A stretch of 6,394 nt of DNA from Sphingomonas sp. (lineage in GTDB: Bacteria; Pseudomonadota; Alphaproteobacteria; Sphingomonadales; Sphingomonadaceae), in contig JASLBO010000014.1 in assembly GCA_030146605.1 (NCBI GenBank), forward strand, positions 1 to 6,394. The letters run 5' to 3'. Numbering within the stretch: the stretch's first letter is position 1; every line of letters begins with the position of its first letter. Below the pieces are notes generated by a model that was given only the letters and a program-made list of their open reading frames with translations, searched no databases and was not told where the DNA came from. This document shows positions 1-5,555 of this stretch, piece by piece. A program made the position numbers and the translations under genes.

Positions 1-1
1 G

Positions 2-931
2 TCGTGGGTGAGCGAGCGCCACCTCGTCTCGGCAATGTCCAACGCCGGCGGCTTCGGGCTGATAGCGTGCGGCGCGATGAGCCCGGAATTGCTCGACAAG
101 GAAATCGCCGGAACCAAGGCGCTGACCGGCAAGCCGTTCGGCGTGAACCTGATCACGATGCACCCCCAGCTGCTCGAGCTGATCGCCGTCTGCAAACAGC
201 ACGAGGTCACGCATGTCGTGCTCGCGGGCGGACTGCCTCCCACCGGAAGCATCGATGCGATCAAGGAATTCGGCGCAAAGCTGATCTGCTTCGCGCCGGC
301 GCTCAGCCTTGCGAAGAAGCTGATCCGTTCGGGCGTCGACGCATTGGTGGTCGAGGGGATGGAAGCCGGCGGGCATATCGGCCCGGTCTCGACCAGCGTG
401 CTCGCACAGGAGATCCTGCCCGAGGTCAGCGAACAGGTCCCGGTATTCGTCGCCGGGGGGATCGGCCGCGGCGAGGCGATCGCCGGCTATCTCGACATGG
501 GTGCGGCGGGCGTCCAGCTCGGCACCCGCTTCGTCTGCGCGACCGAGAGCATCGCACATCCCAACTTCAAAAAGGCGTTCATCCGCGCATCGGCCCGCGA
601 CGCGACCGCCAGCGTTCAGATCGATCCGCGCCTGCCGGTGATCCCGGTGCGCGCGCTCAAGAACGCCGCCGGCGAATTGTTCACCGCCAAGCAGCGCGAA
701 GTCGCCCAATTGCTCGACACGGGCAAGGTCGAGATGATGGAAGCCCAGCTCCAGATCGAGCATTATTGGGCGGGCGCTCTGCGCCGCGCGGTGATCGACG
801 GCGATGTCGAGCATGGCAGCGTGATGGCGGGCCAGTCGGTCGGCATGGTCAAGAAGGAAGAGCCCGTCGCCGAGATCATCGCGACGCTGATGGCCGAAGC
901 CGCACACGCGCTGGAGAAGCGCGCGGCCTGA
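2..931 (+). CDS. FMN-dependent oxidoreductase, nitronate monooxygenase / FabK superfamily (5' partial)
   Basis: The reading frame is open from the left edge and ends at TGA 929-931, giving about 309 visible residues. Roughly 15-30 N-terminal residues are probably missing, because the family normally starts with a short strand before the visible SWVSERHLVSAMSNAGGFG stretch. The protein is a TIM-barrel flavoenzyme. Family landmarks seen are KPFGVNL near nt 128-148, the EGMEAGGHIGP motif with the conserved active-site histidine at nt 374-376, and the FMN phosphate-binding stretches VAGGIG (about nt 449-466) and LGTRF (about nt 518-532). The C-terminal GALRRAVIDGDVEHGSVMAGQ stretch and the following EE-P-EII resemble, from memory, FabK-type enoyl-ACP reductases more than classical nitronate monooxygenases. 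The likely role is cytosolic NAD(P)H-dependent, FMN-mediated reduction or oxidation; the substrate cannot be read from sequence. The GTG at 8 is internal to the gene, not its start. Family certain, exact reaction unsure. Confidence 0.9.
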   Translation, partial: SWVSERHLVSAMSNAGGFGLIACGAMSPELLDKEIAGTKALTGKPFGVNLITMHPQLLELIAVCKQHEVTHVVLAGGLPPTGSIDAIKEFGAKLICFAPALSLAKKLIRSGVDALVVEGMEAGGHIGPVSTSVLAQEILPEVSEQVPVFVAGGIGRGEAIAGYLDMGAAGVQLGTRFVCATESIAHPNFKKAFIRASARDATASVQIDPRLPVIPVRALKNAAGELFTAKQREVAQLLDTGKVEMMEAQLQIEHYWAGALRRAVIDGDVEHGSVMAGQSVGMVKKEEPVAEIIATLMAEAAHALEKRAA

Positions 932-941
932 CCTGAAATCG

Positions 942-960
942 TCCCCCGCTGCCCGGGGGA
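942..960. terminator. GC-rich hairpin between convergent genes, putative bidirectional terminator
   Basis: TCCCCC (942-947) pairs with GGGGGA (955-960), giving a 6-bp stem around a 7-base loop. It starts 10 bases after the oxidoreductase stop and lies 17 bases beyond the stop of the facing membrane-protein gene. There is no real T-run on either side (GGATTTAT to the right; on the minus strand CGATTTC follows). It is therefore an imperfect intrinsic terminator, or a sphingomonad-type intergenic hairpin with that role. Position between two converging genes is the main support. Confidence 0.5.
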
Positions 961-977
961 GGATTTATCCGCCTCGC

Positions 978-1937
978 TCAACCTTCTCGATAGAGCTTCC
1001 ACAGATCAACCACGCCTTGCACGATCGCGACCATCGGAACGACGATGACGGCGATCGCCAATGCCCGGTCCAGGCTCTCCTGCAGGCGCAGCATCTGCAC
1101 CGCGTCGCCCGAGGTGACGACCACCAGCGGACCCGTCTGATGGAGCGCGGCGGCGATCGCCACGGTTCCGCCGGTCACGAGCACGATCAGCACGGCACGC
1201 GCCGACCTCCATCGCGGCCGGACCAGTTCCATCAGGCATTGGACGATCTGCACCCAGACCAAAGCGACCACGGGCCAATAGAGACTCACCCAGACCGGCG
1301 CGCCGCGAACGGTCACGCCGGCGTTGTGCGGGATCACCGGCAGCTCGACCGATCCGCTCCACCAGGCGAGGAAGGCGATGCCGAAGGCAATGCCGAAAAC
1401 CGGCTCCCATGACCGGCGCAGCACTCCGCCACGGACGCGCAGCACCGGAAGATCGGGCAGTTCGTCGGGCTTCCACCGCTCCAGATAGGTGCTGAGCCAG
1501 CCGGTCCGCTCGATCACCGCGAAAGCGAGCGTGACGAAGGCCGCGTGGAGAAGCAGCGCCTCGAAAGCCTGGCCCATACCGTGTGCCAGCGCCCGCGCGA
1601 TATGCTCGTTGCCGACGATCACCCGTCCGCCGATCTGGATCGCCTCGATCAAGCCGACGACCGCCAGCCAGACCCGCAGCGCGAACCAGTAGAATGGAAA
1701 GACCTCGGGCCCGATCAATGCGCGCTGATCCCGATATTGTCCGGCGACCGCCAGCGGATGGCCGAACTCCTTGAGCAGCCTGCTGATCTCGTCCTTGCCC
1801 AGCGGACGGCCCAGCGCCTCTTCGCGGTCCTCGACCCGTGCCCTGATCAGGTCGCCGAGCTCAGCGATGATGTCGTCGGCCCGGTCGGCGGGCAGGTTCC
1901 AGCGGACCGCGCCCAGATAGCGTTCGATGAGGTCCAT
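978..1937 (-). CDS. HAAS-domain six-helix membrane protein, PadR-associated
   Basis: A 319-residue integral inner-membrane protein. Residues 1-70 (from MDLIERYLGAVRWNLP) form a soluble helical region resembling the HAAS/DUF1700-type domain: an amphipathic helix, a conserved LP turn, an acidic IIAELGDLI helix and a third helix ending in FGHP. Six hydrophobic segments follow, at about residues 79-103, 119-142, 178-195, 214-238, 246-265 and 290-310. I see no enzymatic motif. Genes of this type commonly lie directly downstream of a PadR regulator, as here, and are thought to act in signalling or membrane stress; the function is not established. A frame extension to 1988 exists, but I chose the ATG at 1937-1935. 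It has AAAGGA six bases upstream, begins exactly at the HAAS domain, and shares one base with the padR stop. The family idea is good; the role is unknown. Confidence 0.85.
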   Translation of the reverse strand: MDLIERYLGAVRWNLPADRADDIIAELGDLIRARVEDREEALGRPLGKDEISRLLKEFGHPLAVAGQYRDQRALIGPEVFPFYWFALRVWLAVVGLIEAIQIGGRVIVGNEHIARALAHGMGQAFEALLLHAAFVTLAFAVIERTGWLSTYLERWKPDELPDLPVLRVRGGVLRRSWEPVFGIAFGIAFLAWWSGSVELPVIPHNAGVTVRGAPVWVSLYWPVVALVWVQIVQCLMELVRPRWRSARAVLIVLVTGGTVAIAAALHQTGPLVVVTSGDAVQMLRLQESLDRALAIAVIVVPMVAIVQGVVDLWKLYREG

Positions 1938-1949
1938 CACTTGTCCTTT
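1935..1949 (-). promoter_or_regulatory. RBS and TGATG translational-coupling junction
   Basis: On the minus strand AAAGGA (1949-1944) lies six bases before the ATG at 1937-1935. The padR TGA (1939-1937) shares its A with that ATG. This fixes the start of the membrane protein and implies that ribosomes finishing padR can reinitiate, so both proteins should be made together from one transcript. Confidence 0.75.
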
Positions 1950-2278
1950 CCGGTGAGCCGCAGGATCGATTCCGAGATCGCATTCCATTCGCCGAGCAAG
2001 CGGGCGAGGATCTCGAGCCCGTCGGGCGAGAGCCGGTAGAAGCGCTTGTTGCGCTTCGCCTCCTCACGCCATTCGCTGGTCAGCAGGCCCTGCGCCTCGA
2101 GCCGTCGCAGCAGCGGATAGAGCGCGCCCTCGTCGATCGGCAGCCCCGCCTCCTCGAGGCTGGTGCGCAGCGTGTAGCCATAACGCTCCTCGCGCAGCGC
2201 GCCGAGCACCGCCAGAACGAGCGAGCCGCGCCGAAGCTCGACGCGCAGCTTTTCGAACAGGTCTTCTTCGATGGGCAC
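1937..2278 (-). CDS. PadR-family transcriptional repressor
   Basis: A 113-residue cytoplasmic DNA-binding protein of the short PadR type (subfamily-2 size, without a long C-terminal helical extension). Residues about 18-90 form the winged helix: RGSLVLAVLGALREERYGYTL (helix 1 and the conserved G-YGY turn), the IDEGALYPLLRRLEAQGLL recognition helix with the hallmark ALYP-L-RLE-GL signature, and a wing with RNKRFYRLSPDG, also typical. The terminal helix (LARLLGEWNAISESILRL) should mediate dimerisation. An in-frame TGA lies four codons upstream of the ATG, so this is the longest possible start. No strong Shine-Dalgarno precedes it (GAGACC only). PadR proteins usually repress their own operon and respond to a small ligand or stress; here the partner is the downstream HAAS membrane protein. 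The ligand cannot be predicted. Confidence 0.95.
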   Translation of the reverse strand: MPIEEDLFEKLRVELRRGSLVLAVLGALREERYGYTLRTSLEEAGLPIDEGALYPLLRRLEAQGLLTSEWREEAKRNKRFYRLSPDGLEILARLLGEWNAISESILRLTGKDK

Positions 2279-2307
2279 TGCGTGGTCTCACATGGTATGC
2301 GTCGCAC

Positions 2308-2324
2308 ACTGTATGACAAACAGT
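2308..2324. promoter_or_regulatory. Near-perfect 17-bp palindrome, candidate PadR operator
   Basis: ACTGTATGACAAACAGT is symmetric at 14 of its 16 non-central positions: ACTGT-a-TG-A-CA-a-ACAGT. It sits 29 bases upstream of the padR start, within the divergent intergenic region and over the candidate padR promoter. PadR dimers bind dyad-symmetric sites of about this length in or near their own promoters, so it is the best operator candidate in the window. A TATAAA on the plus strand begins four bases beyond its end, so it could also act on the divergent exported-protein gene. The sequence is seen directly; the binding protein is inferred. Confidence 0.6.
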
Positions 2325-2327
2325 ACG

Positions 2328-2333
2328 TATAAA
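2328..2333 (+). promoter_or_regulatory. Possible plus-strand -10 element (TATAAA)
   Basis: TATAAA stands out in GC-rich DNA and points toward the exported-protein gene. The matching -35 position (about 2305-2310, CACACT) is poor. If used, the palindrome at 2308-2324 would fill the spacer, and the transcript would carry a leader of about 110 bases that includes the short upstream frame at 2400-2453. Confidence 0.25.
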
Positions 2334-2395
2334 TGCAAGGCCCCGCGACCGTGATTCTCCCTAGGACTCTAACCTCCTGACTTCTCGCAGCTTTC

Positions 2396-2401
2396 TATAA
2401 T
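2396..2401 (+). promoter_or_regulatory. Possible plus-strand -10 element (perfect TATAAT)
   Basis: A perfect TATAAT lies 48 bases before the exported-protein ATG, so transcription would begin near 2408 with a leader of about 42 bases. No convincing -35 hexamer lies 16-18 bases upstream (CTCCTG region). GGAGG (2402-2406) follows directly and forms an inverted repeat with CCTCC (2373-2377). This is an alternative to the TATAAA at 2328. Confidence 0.3.
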
Positions 2402-2453
2402 GGAGGACCGAGCACGTGACTCACCACGGCGATCGGCGGGGTGGGGTCCATGA
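2400..2453 (+). CDS. Possible 17-codon leader peptide overlapping the downstream start
   Basis: An ATG at 2400 opens a 17-codon frame (MEDRARDSPRRSAGWGP) that stops at TGA 2451-2453. The stop overlaps the ATG at 2450 of the exported-protein gene in an ATGA junction. It has no good Shine-Dalgarno of its own, and its ATG overlaps the TATAAT at 2396-2401, so it is translated only if transcription starts further upstream. The downstream gene also lacks a canonical RBS, which makes coupling conceivable. The frame may equally be chance. Confidence 0.2.
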   Translation: MEDRARDSPRRSAGWGP

Positions 2454-3112
2454 AGCTTCTTGCACGAGTCCTGTTGTCGTTCTCCGGTATGGCGCTGATC
2501 GCCGCGCCGGCTGCTGCACAGCGTTTCGACGCGCCGCCGGCACCGCCCGAGGGCGCAGCGTCGAACCAGACGATCCCGGTCCGCGATGCGCAAAATCGGT
2601 ATTCCACCCCCAATCGCGACCTCGATCGCGACGAGGTGAGCTGGCATGTCCGCGCCGCGCTCAACGTCGCCGCGCTCGGCTGCCGCGATGCCGCGGAACT
2701 CGAGACGGTCGCCGCCTATAACCGGCTGCTCCGCGCGCAGCGCGAGAGCCTTGCCGCCGCCGATGCCGGGGTGAAGAGCGCCTATCGCACGCGTCACGGC
2801 GCGGGCTGGGAGGACGTGCACGACCGCCAGATGACGCGAGTGTACAATTTCTTCGCCCAGCCGCCTGCACAGGAACGCTTCTGCATGGCCGCACGCGAAG
2901 TGCTTGCGCGGGCCGAGACCGTGGCACCGGTCGAGTTCGCCGATTTCGCCGCCGAGGCGCTGCCGCGGCTCGAGGCGCCGTTCACCGACTTCTATCGTCA
3001 ATATGATGCATATCGCGTCGCTTATGCCAGCTGGCAGCGCGGCGATGCGGCGCCGGTAGAGATGGCATCGGCGGAGACCGCACCGCGGCAGCTGGGCTCG
3101 CTGGTTCCGTAA
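2450..3112 (+). CDS. Exported protein of unknown function with two cysteines
   Basis: A 220-residue protein starting with a clear Sec signal peptide: MKLLAR, a hydrophobic core at residues 7-20, and AAPAAAQ with probable cleavage after A23. The mature part of about 197 residues is predicted periplasmic or envelope-associated. After a proline-rich segment (residues 29-33) it is mainly helical. Two cysteines, C78 in AALGCRDAAE and C145 in QERFCMAARE, could form a disulfide. A YNFFAQPPAQ motif (residues 132-141) and aromatic segments WHVRAALN and FYRQYDAYRVAYASW are the most distinctive parts. I recall similar unnamed proteins in sphingomonads but know no function, and I see no catalytic motif. 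A GTG three codons upstream (2441) is possible; I chose ATG 2450 because it gives the better signal peptide. The RBS is poor (GGGG, 2443-2446). It is divergent from padR and followed 58 bases later by ptsP. Confidence 0.85.
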   Translation: MKLLARVLLSFSGMALIAAPAAAQRFDAPPAPPEGAASNQTIPVRDAQNRYSTPNRDLDRDEVSWHVRAALNVAALGCRDAAELETVAAYNRLLRAQRESLAAADAGVKSAYRTRHGAGWEDVHDRQMTRVYNFFAQPPAQERFCMAAREVLARAETVAPVEFADFAAEALPRLEAPFTDFYRQYDAYRVAYASWQRGDAAPVEMASAETAPRQLGSLVP

Positions 3113-3170
3113 GGGCCGCTCTGCCGCCGGGAGAATAGCGCGGGCTGACGCAATCTGTTAGCGCGAGCGA

Positions 3171-5447
3171 ATGGCCCTCACCGCCGCTGCCTCCGCCCGC
3201 GAGATCCTGACCCGCCTTCACGACGTGATGGCGAAGCGGCTGCCCGCGCAGTCCAAGCTCAATTCGGTCGTCGAGATCATCGGCACCGCGCTGGATAGCG
3301 AGGTCTGCTCGATCTATCTGCTGCGCGAAGGACTGCTCGAGCTGTTCGCCACCCGCGGGCTCGCGCAGGAAGCGGTGCACGTCACCAAGCTGGCGCTCGG
3401 CGAGGGGCTGGTCGGCACGATCGCCAAGAATGTCGAGACGCTGAACCTCGACGAGGCGGCGACGCACCCCGACTTCGCCTATCGCCCCGAGACCGGCGAG
3501 GACCGGTTCCACAGCTTTGCCGGCGTGCCGGTCATCCGTCGCGAACGCGCGGTGGGCGTGCTCGCGGTCCAGCATGTCGAGCCGCGCCGCTATGCCGATG
3601 TCGAGATCGAGGCGCTGCAGACCGTGGCGATGGTGCTCTCCGAGCTGATCGCCAATGCCGATCTGATCGATGCGACGGGCGCCGCCTCGACGCGACCGCA
3701 GCCGACCGCGGCGGCCCATTCGCAGGGCTTCAAGCTGGTCGACGGGATGGCGGCGGGCGTCGCGGTGTTCCACCAGCCGCGCATCACCATCGAGCATACC
3801 GTCGCCGAAGACGTCGAGGCCGAGCGGCACCGCGTCTATGCCGCGTTCGACAAGATGCGCGACCAGATCGAGCGCATGGCGAGCCAGGCCGAATTCGGCG
3901 GCGGCGGTGAGCATGACGAGGTGCTCGCGACCTACAAGATGTTTGCCTATGACGAAGGCTGGAGCCGGCGGATCAACGAGGCGATCGATTCCGGTCTCAC
4001 CGCCGAAGCGGCGATCGAGCGCGTCCAGCAGCGCACCCGCCAGCGCATGCGCGAGATCGACGATCCGCTGCTGCGCGATCGGATGCACGATCTCGAGGAC
4101 CTGTCCAACCGGCTGCTGCGCATCGTCTCGGGGCAATTGGGCACCGCCGCGCAGATGGGACTGCGGCACGATTCGATCCTGATCGCGCGCAACCTCGGCC
4201 CGGCCGAATTGCTCGAATATGACCGGCGCCGGCTGAAGGGCGTGATCCTCGAGGAAGGCTCGCTCACCGCGCATGTCACGATCGTCGCCCGGGCGATGGG
4301 GGTTCCCGTGCTCGGCCGGGTCCGCAACATCCGCCGGCTGATCGCCGAGGGCGACATGCTGCTGCTCGACAGCGGCGAGGAGAGCGTGTTCATTCGCCCC
4401 AGCCCCGCGATGCTCGAGGCGTTCGAGGCCAAACTGGCACTGAGCGAGAAGCGCCGCGCCGCCTTTGCGCAATTGCGCGGCGAAATCCCGGTGACCAGCG
4501 ACGGGCACCGCATCACGGTGATGGTCAATGCCGGGCTGCGCGACGACCTCGCCGCGCTCGACTTGACCGGCGCCGACGGCATCGGGCTGTTCCGCACCGA
4601 ATTCCAGTTCCTCGTCTCGGCCACCCTGCCCCAGCGCGAGGCGCAAAGGCGGCTCTACAAGGACGTGCTCGAAGCCGCGGGCGAGCGCCCGGTGACCTTC
4701 CGCACCGTCGATATCGGCGGCGACAAGGCCCTGCCCTATCTCAACCATGACGCGGACGGCGAGGAAGAGAATCCCGCGATGGGGTGGCGCGCGCTGCGAC
4801 TGGCGCTCGATCGCGACGGGCTGATGAAGGCGCAGGCACGCGCATTGATCGAGGCGGGGGCAGGCCGCACGCTCAACATCATGTTCCCGATGGTGTCGGA
4901 GCCCTGGGAATTCGACGCCGCCCGCGAGCTGTTCGAGGCGCAGCGCGCCTGGCTGGCGGCGCGGGGCAAGAAGATGCCGGCCGAGATCCGCTACGGCGCG
5001 ATGCTCGAGGTGCCGGCGCTGGCCGAAGTGCTCGACATCCTGCTGCCGCGCATCGATTTCCTATCGATCGGCACCAACGACTTGACCCAGTTCCTGTTCG
5101 CCGCCGACCGCGCGCACCCCAAACTGGCACTGCGCTATGATTGGCTGAGCCCGTCGATCCTGCGCTTTCTCAAGCGCGTGGTGGATCAGGCGCAGGCAGC
5201 CGGCGTGCCGGTGGCGGTGTGCGGCGAAATGGGCGGGCGGCCGCTGGAGGCGATGGCACTGATCGGGCTCGGGATCGACCGGCTTTCGATCACCCCCGCG
5301 GCGGTGGGGCCGATCAAGGCGATGGTGCGCTCGCTCGATCGCGCGGCTCTGATCGAGGCGATGCAGGCGATGCTGGCCGATCCGGGCAGATCGCTGCGCG
5401 CCTCGCTGAGCGCATGGGCCGTCGAGCGGTCGGTCGAACTGGCCTGA
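3171..5447 (+). CDS. ptsP: PEP-protein phosphotransferase PtsP (Enzyme I-Ntr)
   Basis: A 758-residue cytoplasmic enzyme, full length for PtsP. It takes phosphate from phosphoenolpyruvate onto its own histidine and passes it to NPr, then EIIA-Ntr, a regulatory relay linked to nitrogen status, K+ and envelope control. Domains in order: GAF sensor (about 26-165), NPr-binding helical part of the EI N-domain (about 190-330), swivelling phosphohistidine domain (about 335-410) with H368 in GSLTAHVTIVAR, and the PEP-binding TIM barrel (about 440-735). Active-site residues expected from Enzyme I are present: R475 (GLFRTEF), R511 (TFRTVDIGGDKALPY), E613 (MLEVPA), D637 (IGTNDLTQ) and C684 (AVCGEMGG). 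The GAF domain suggests allosteric control by a small metabolite; glutamine plays this role in characterised homologues. The ATG at 3171 begins a family-typical N-terminus, though its RBS is weak (GAGCGA). No PTS partner gene is within the window. Confidence 0.97.
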   Translation: MALTAAASAREILTRLHDVMAKRLPAQSKLNSVVEIIGTALDSEVCSIYLLREGLLELFATRGLAQEAVHVTKLALGEGLVGTIAKNVETLNLDEAATHPDFAYRPETGEDRFHSFAGVPVIRRERAVGVLAVQHVEPRRYADVEIEALQTVAMVLSELIANADLIDATGAASTRPQPTAAAHSQGFKLVDGMAAGVAVFHQPRITIEHTVAEDVEAERHRVYAAFDKMRDQIERMASQAEFGGGGEHDEVLATYKMFAYDEGWSRRINEAIDSGLTAEAAIERVQQRTRQRMREIDDPLLRDRMHDLEDLSNRLLRIVSGQLGTAAQMGLRHDSILIARNLGPAELLEYDRRRLKGVILEEGSLTAHVTIVARAMGVPVLGRVRNIRRLIAEGDMLLLDSGEESVFIRPSPAMLEAFEAKLALSEKRRAAFAQLRGEIPVTSDGHRITVMVNAGLRDDLAALDLTGADGIGLFRTEFQFLVSATLPQREAQRRLYKDVLEAAGERPVTFRTVDIGGDKALPYLNHDADGEEENPAMGWRALRLALDRDGLMKAQARALIEAGAGRTLNIMFPMVSEPWEFDAARELFEAQRAWLAARGKKMPAEIRYGAMLEVPALAEVLDILLPRIDFLSIGTNDLTQFLFAADRAHPKLALRYDWLSPSILRFLKRVVDQAQAAGVPVAVCGEMGGRPLEAMALIGLGIDRLSITPAAVGPIKAMVRSLDRAALIEAMQAMLADPGRSLRASLSAWAVERSVELA

Positions 5448-5475
5448 TCTTTCGCCCGATTTCCCGACGGCAGCG

Positions 5476-5481
5476 TTGACA
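5476..5481 (+). promoter_or_regulatory. Perfect -35 hexamer (TTGACA) upstream of the RodZ-like gene
   Basis: TTGACA lies in the 108-base gap after ptsP, 74 bases before the next start codon. The -10 position at 16-17 bases (AGACAC or GACACC, about 5498-5504) is a poor match to TATAAT, though GC-rich alphaproteobacterial promoters often have weak -10 boxes. It suggests that the RodZ-like gene has its own promoter besides any read-through from ptsP. Confidence 0.4.
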
Positions 5482-5502
5482 CGCGCATTCTGCTGGGAGA
5501 CA

Positions 5503-5518
5503 CCCGCGCAAAGGCGGG
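5503..5518. repeat. Short GC hairpin in the RodZ-like gene leader
   Basis: CCCGC (5503-5507) and GCGGG (5514-5518) form a 5-bp stem with a GCAAAG loop. It resembles short CCCGCG-AAGGCGGG intergenic palindromes that I recall as frequent in sphingomonad genomes. There is no T-run, so it is unlikely to be an efficient intrinsic terminator for ptsP. It could stabilise mRNA ends or be a degenerate dispersed repeat. Confidence 0.35.
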
Positions 5519-5545
5519 AGCGCTTCGGGCCGCAACCCTTCTGCC

Positions 5546-5550
5546 GGAGA
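5546..5550 (+). promoter_or_regulatory. Strong ribosome binding site (GGAGA)
   Basis: GGAGA followed by TAAGA places the Shine-Dalgarno five bases before the ATG at 5556. It is the best RBS in the window and decides the start of the RodZ-like gene. Confidence 0.75.
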
Positions 5551-5555
5551 TAAGA

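Larger units (their letters stand above)
2292..2338 (-). promoter_or_regulatory. Putative padR operon promoter (two alternatives)
   Basis: Two minus-strand arrangements are possible. Option A has -35 TTGTCA (2319-2314) and -10 TACCAT (2297-2292) with a 16-base spacer, giving a nearly leaderless mRNA, which fits the weak RBS. Option B has -35 TTGCAT (2338-2333) and a poor -10 CATACA (2315-2310) with a 17-base spacer, leaving a leader of about 25 bases. In both, the 17-bp palindrome overlaps core promoter elements, as expected for autorepression. Neither is strong by consensus. Confidence 0.35.

Noticed and set aside
4..936. 310-codon plus-strand frame over the first gene
   Set aside because: Its product is arginine-rich and has no recognisable domain. 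The neighbouring frame encodes a clear flavoenzyme with conserved motifs.
1938..1988. N-terminal extension of the HAAS membrane protein
   Set aside because: The 17 extra residues lie entirely inside padR and look like an out-of-frame translation. The ATG at 1937 has a good RBS and begins at the domain.
1545..2039. 164-codon plus-strand frame opposite the PadR/HAAS operon
   Set aside because: It is antisense to two genes supported by family signatures, and its own sequence shows no domain.
2416..2721. 101-codon frame starting with GTG nine bases after GGAGG
   Set aside because: Despite the good spacing to GGAGG, the product is arginine- and cysteine-rich without domains and overlaps the exported protein, whose frame has a convincing signal peptide.
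2982..4748. 588-codon open frame on the minus strand opposite the exported-protein end and ptsP
   Set aside because: It is antisense to an intact ptsP with every expected active-site residue. Its translation is rich in His, Arg, Ala and Gly with no domain, as expected for a shadow frame in GC-rich DNA.
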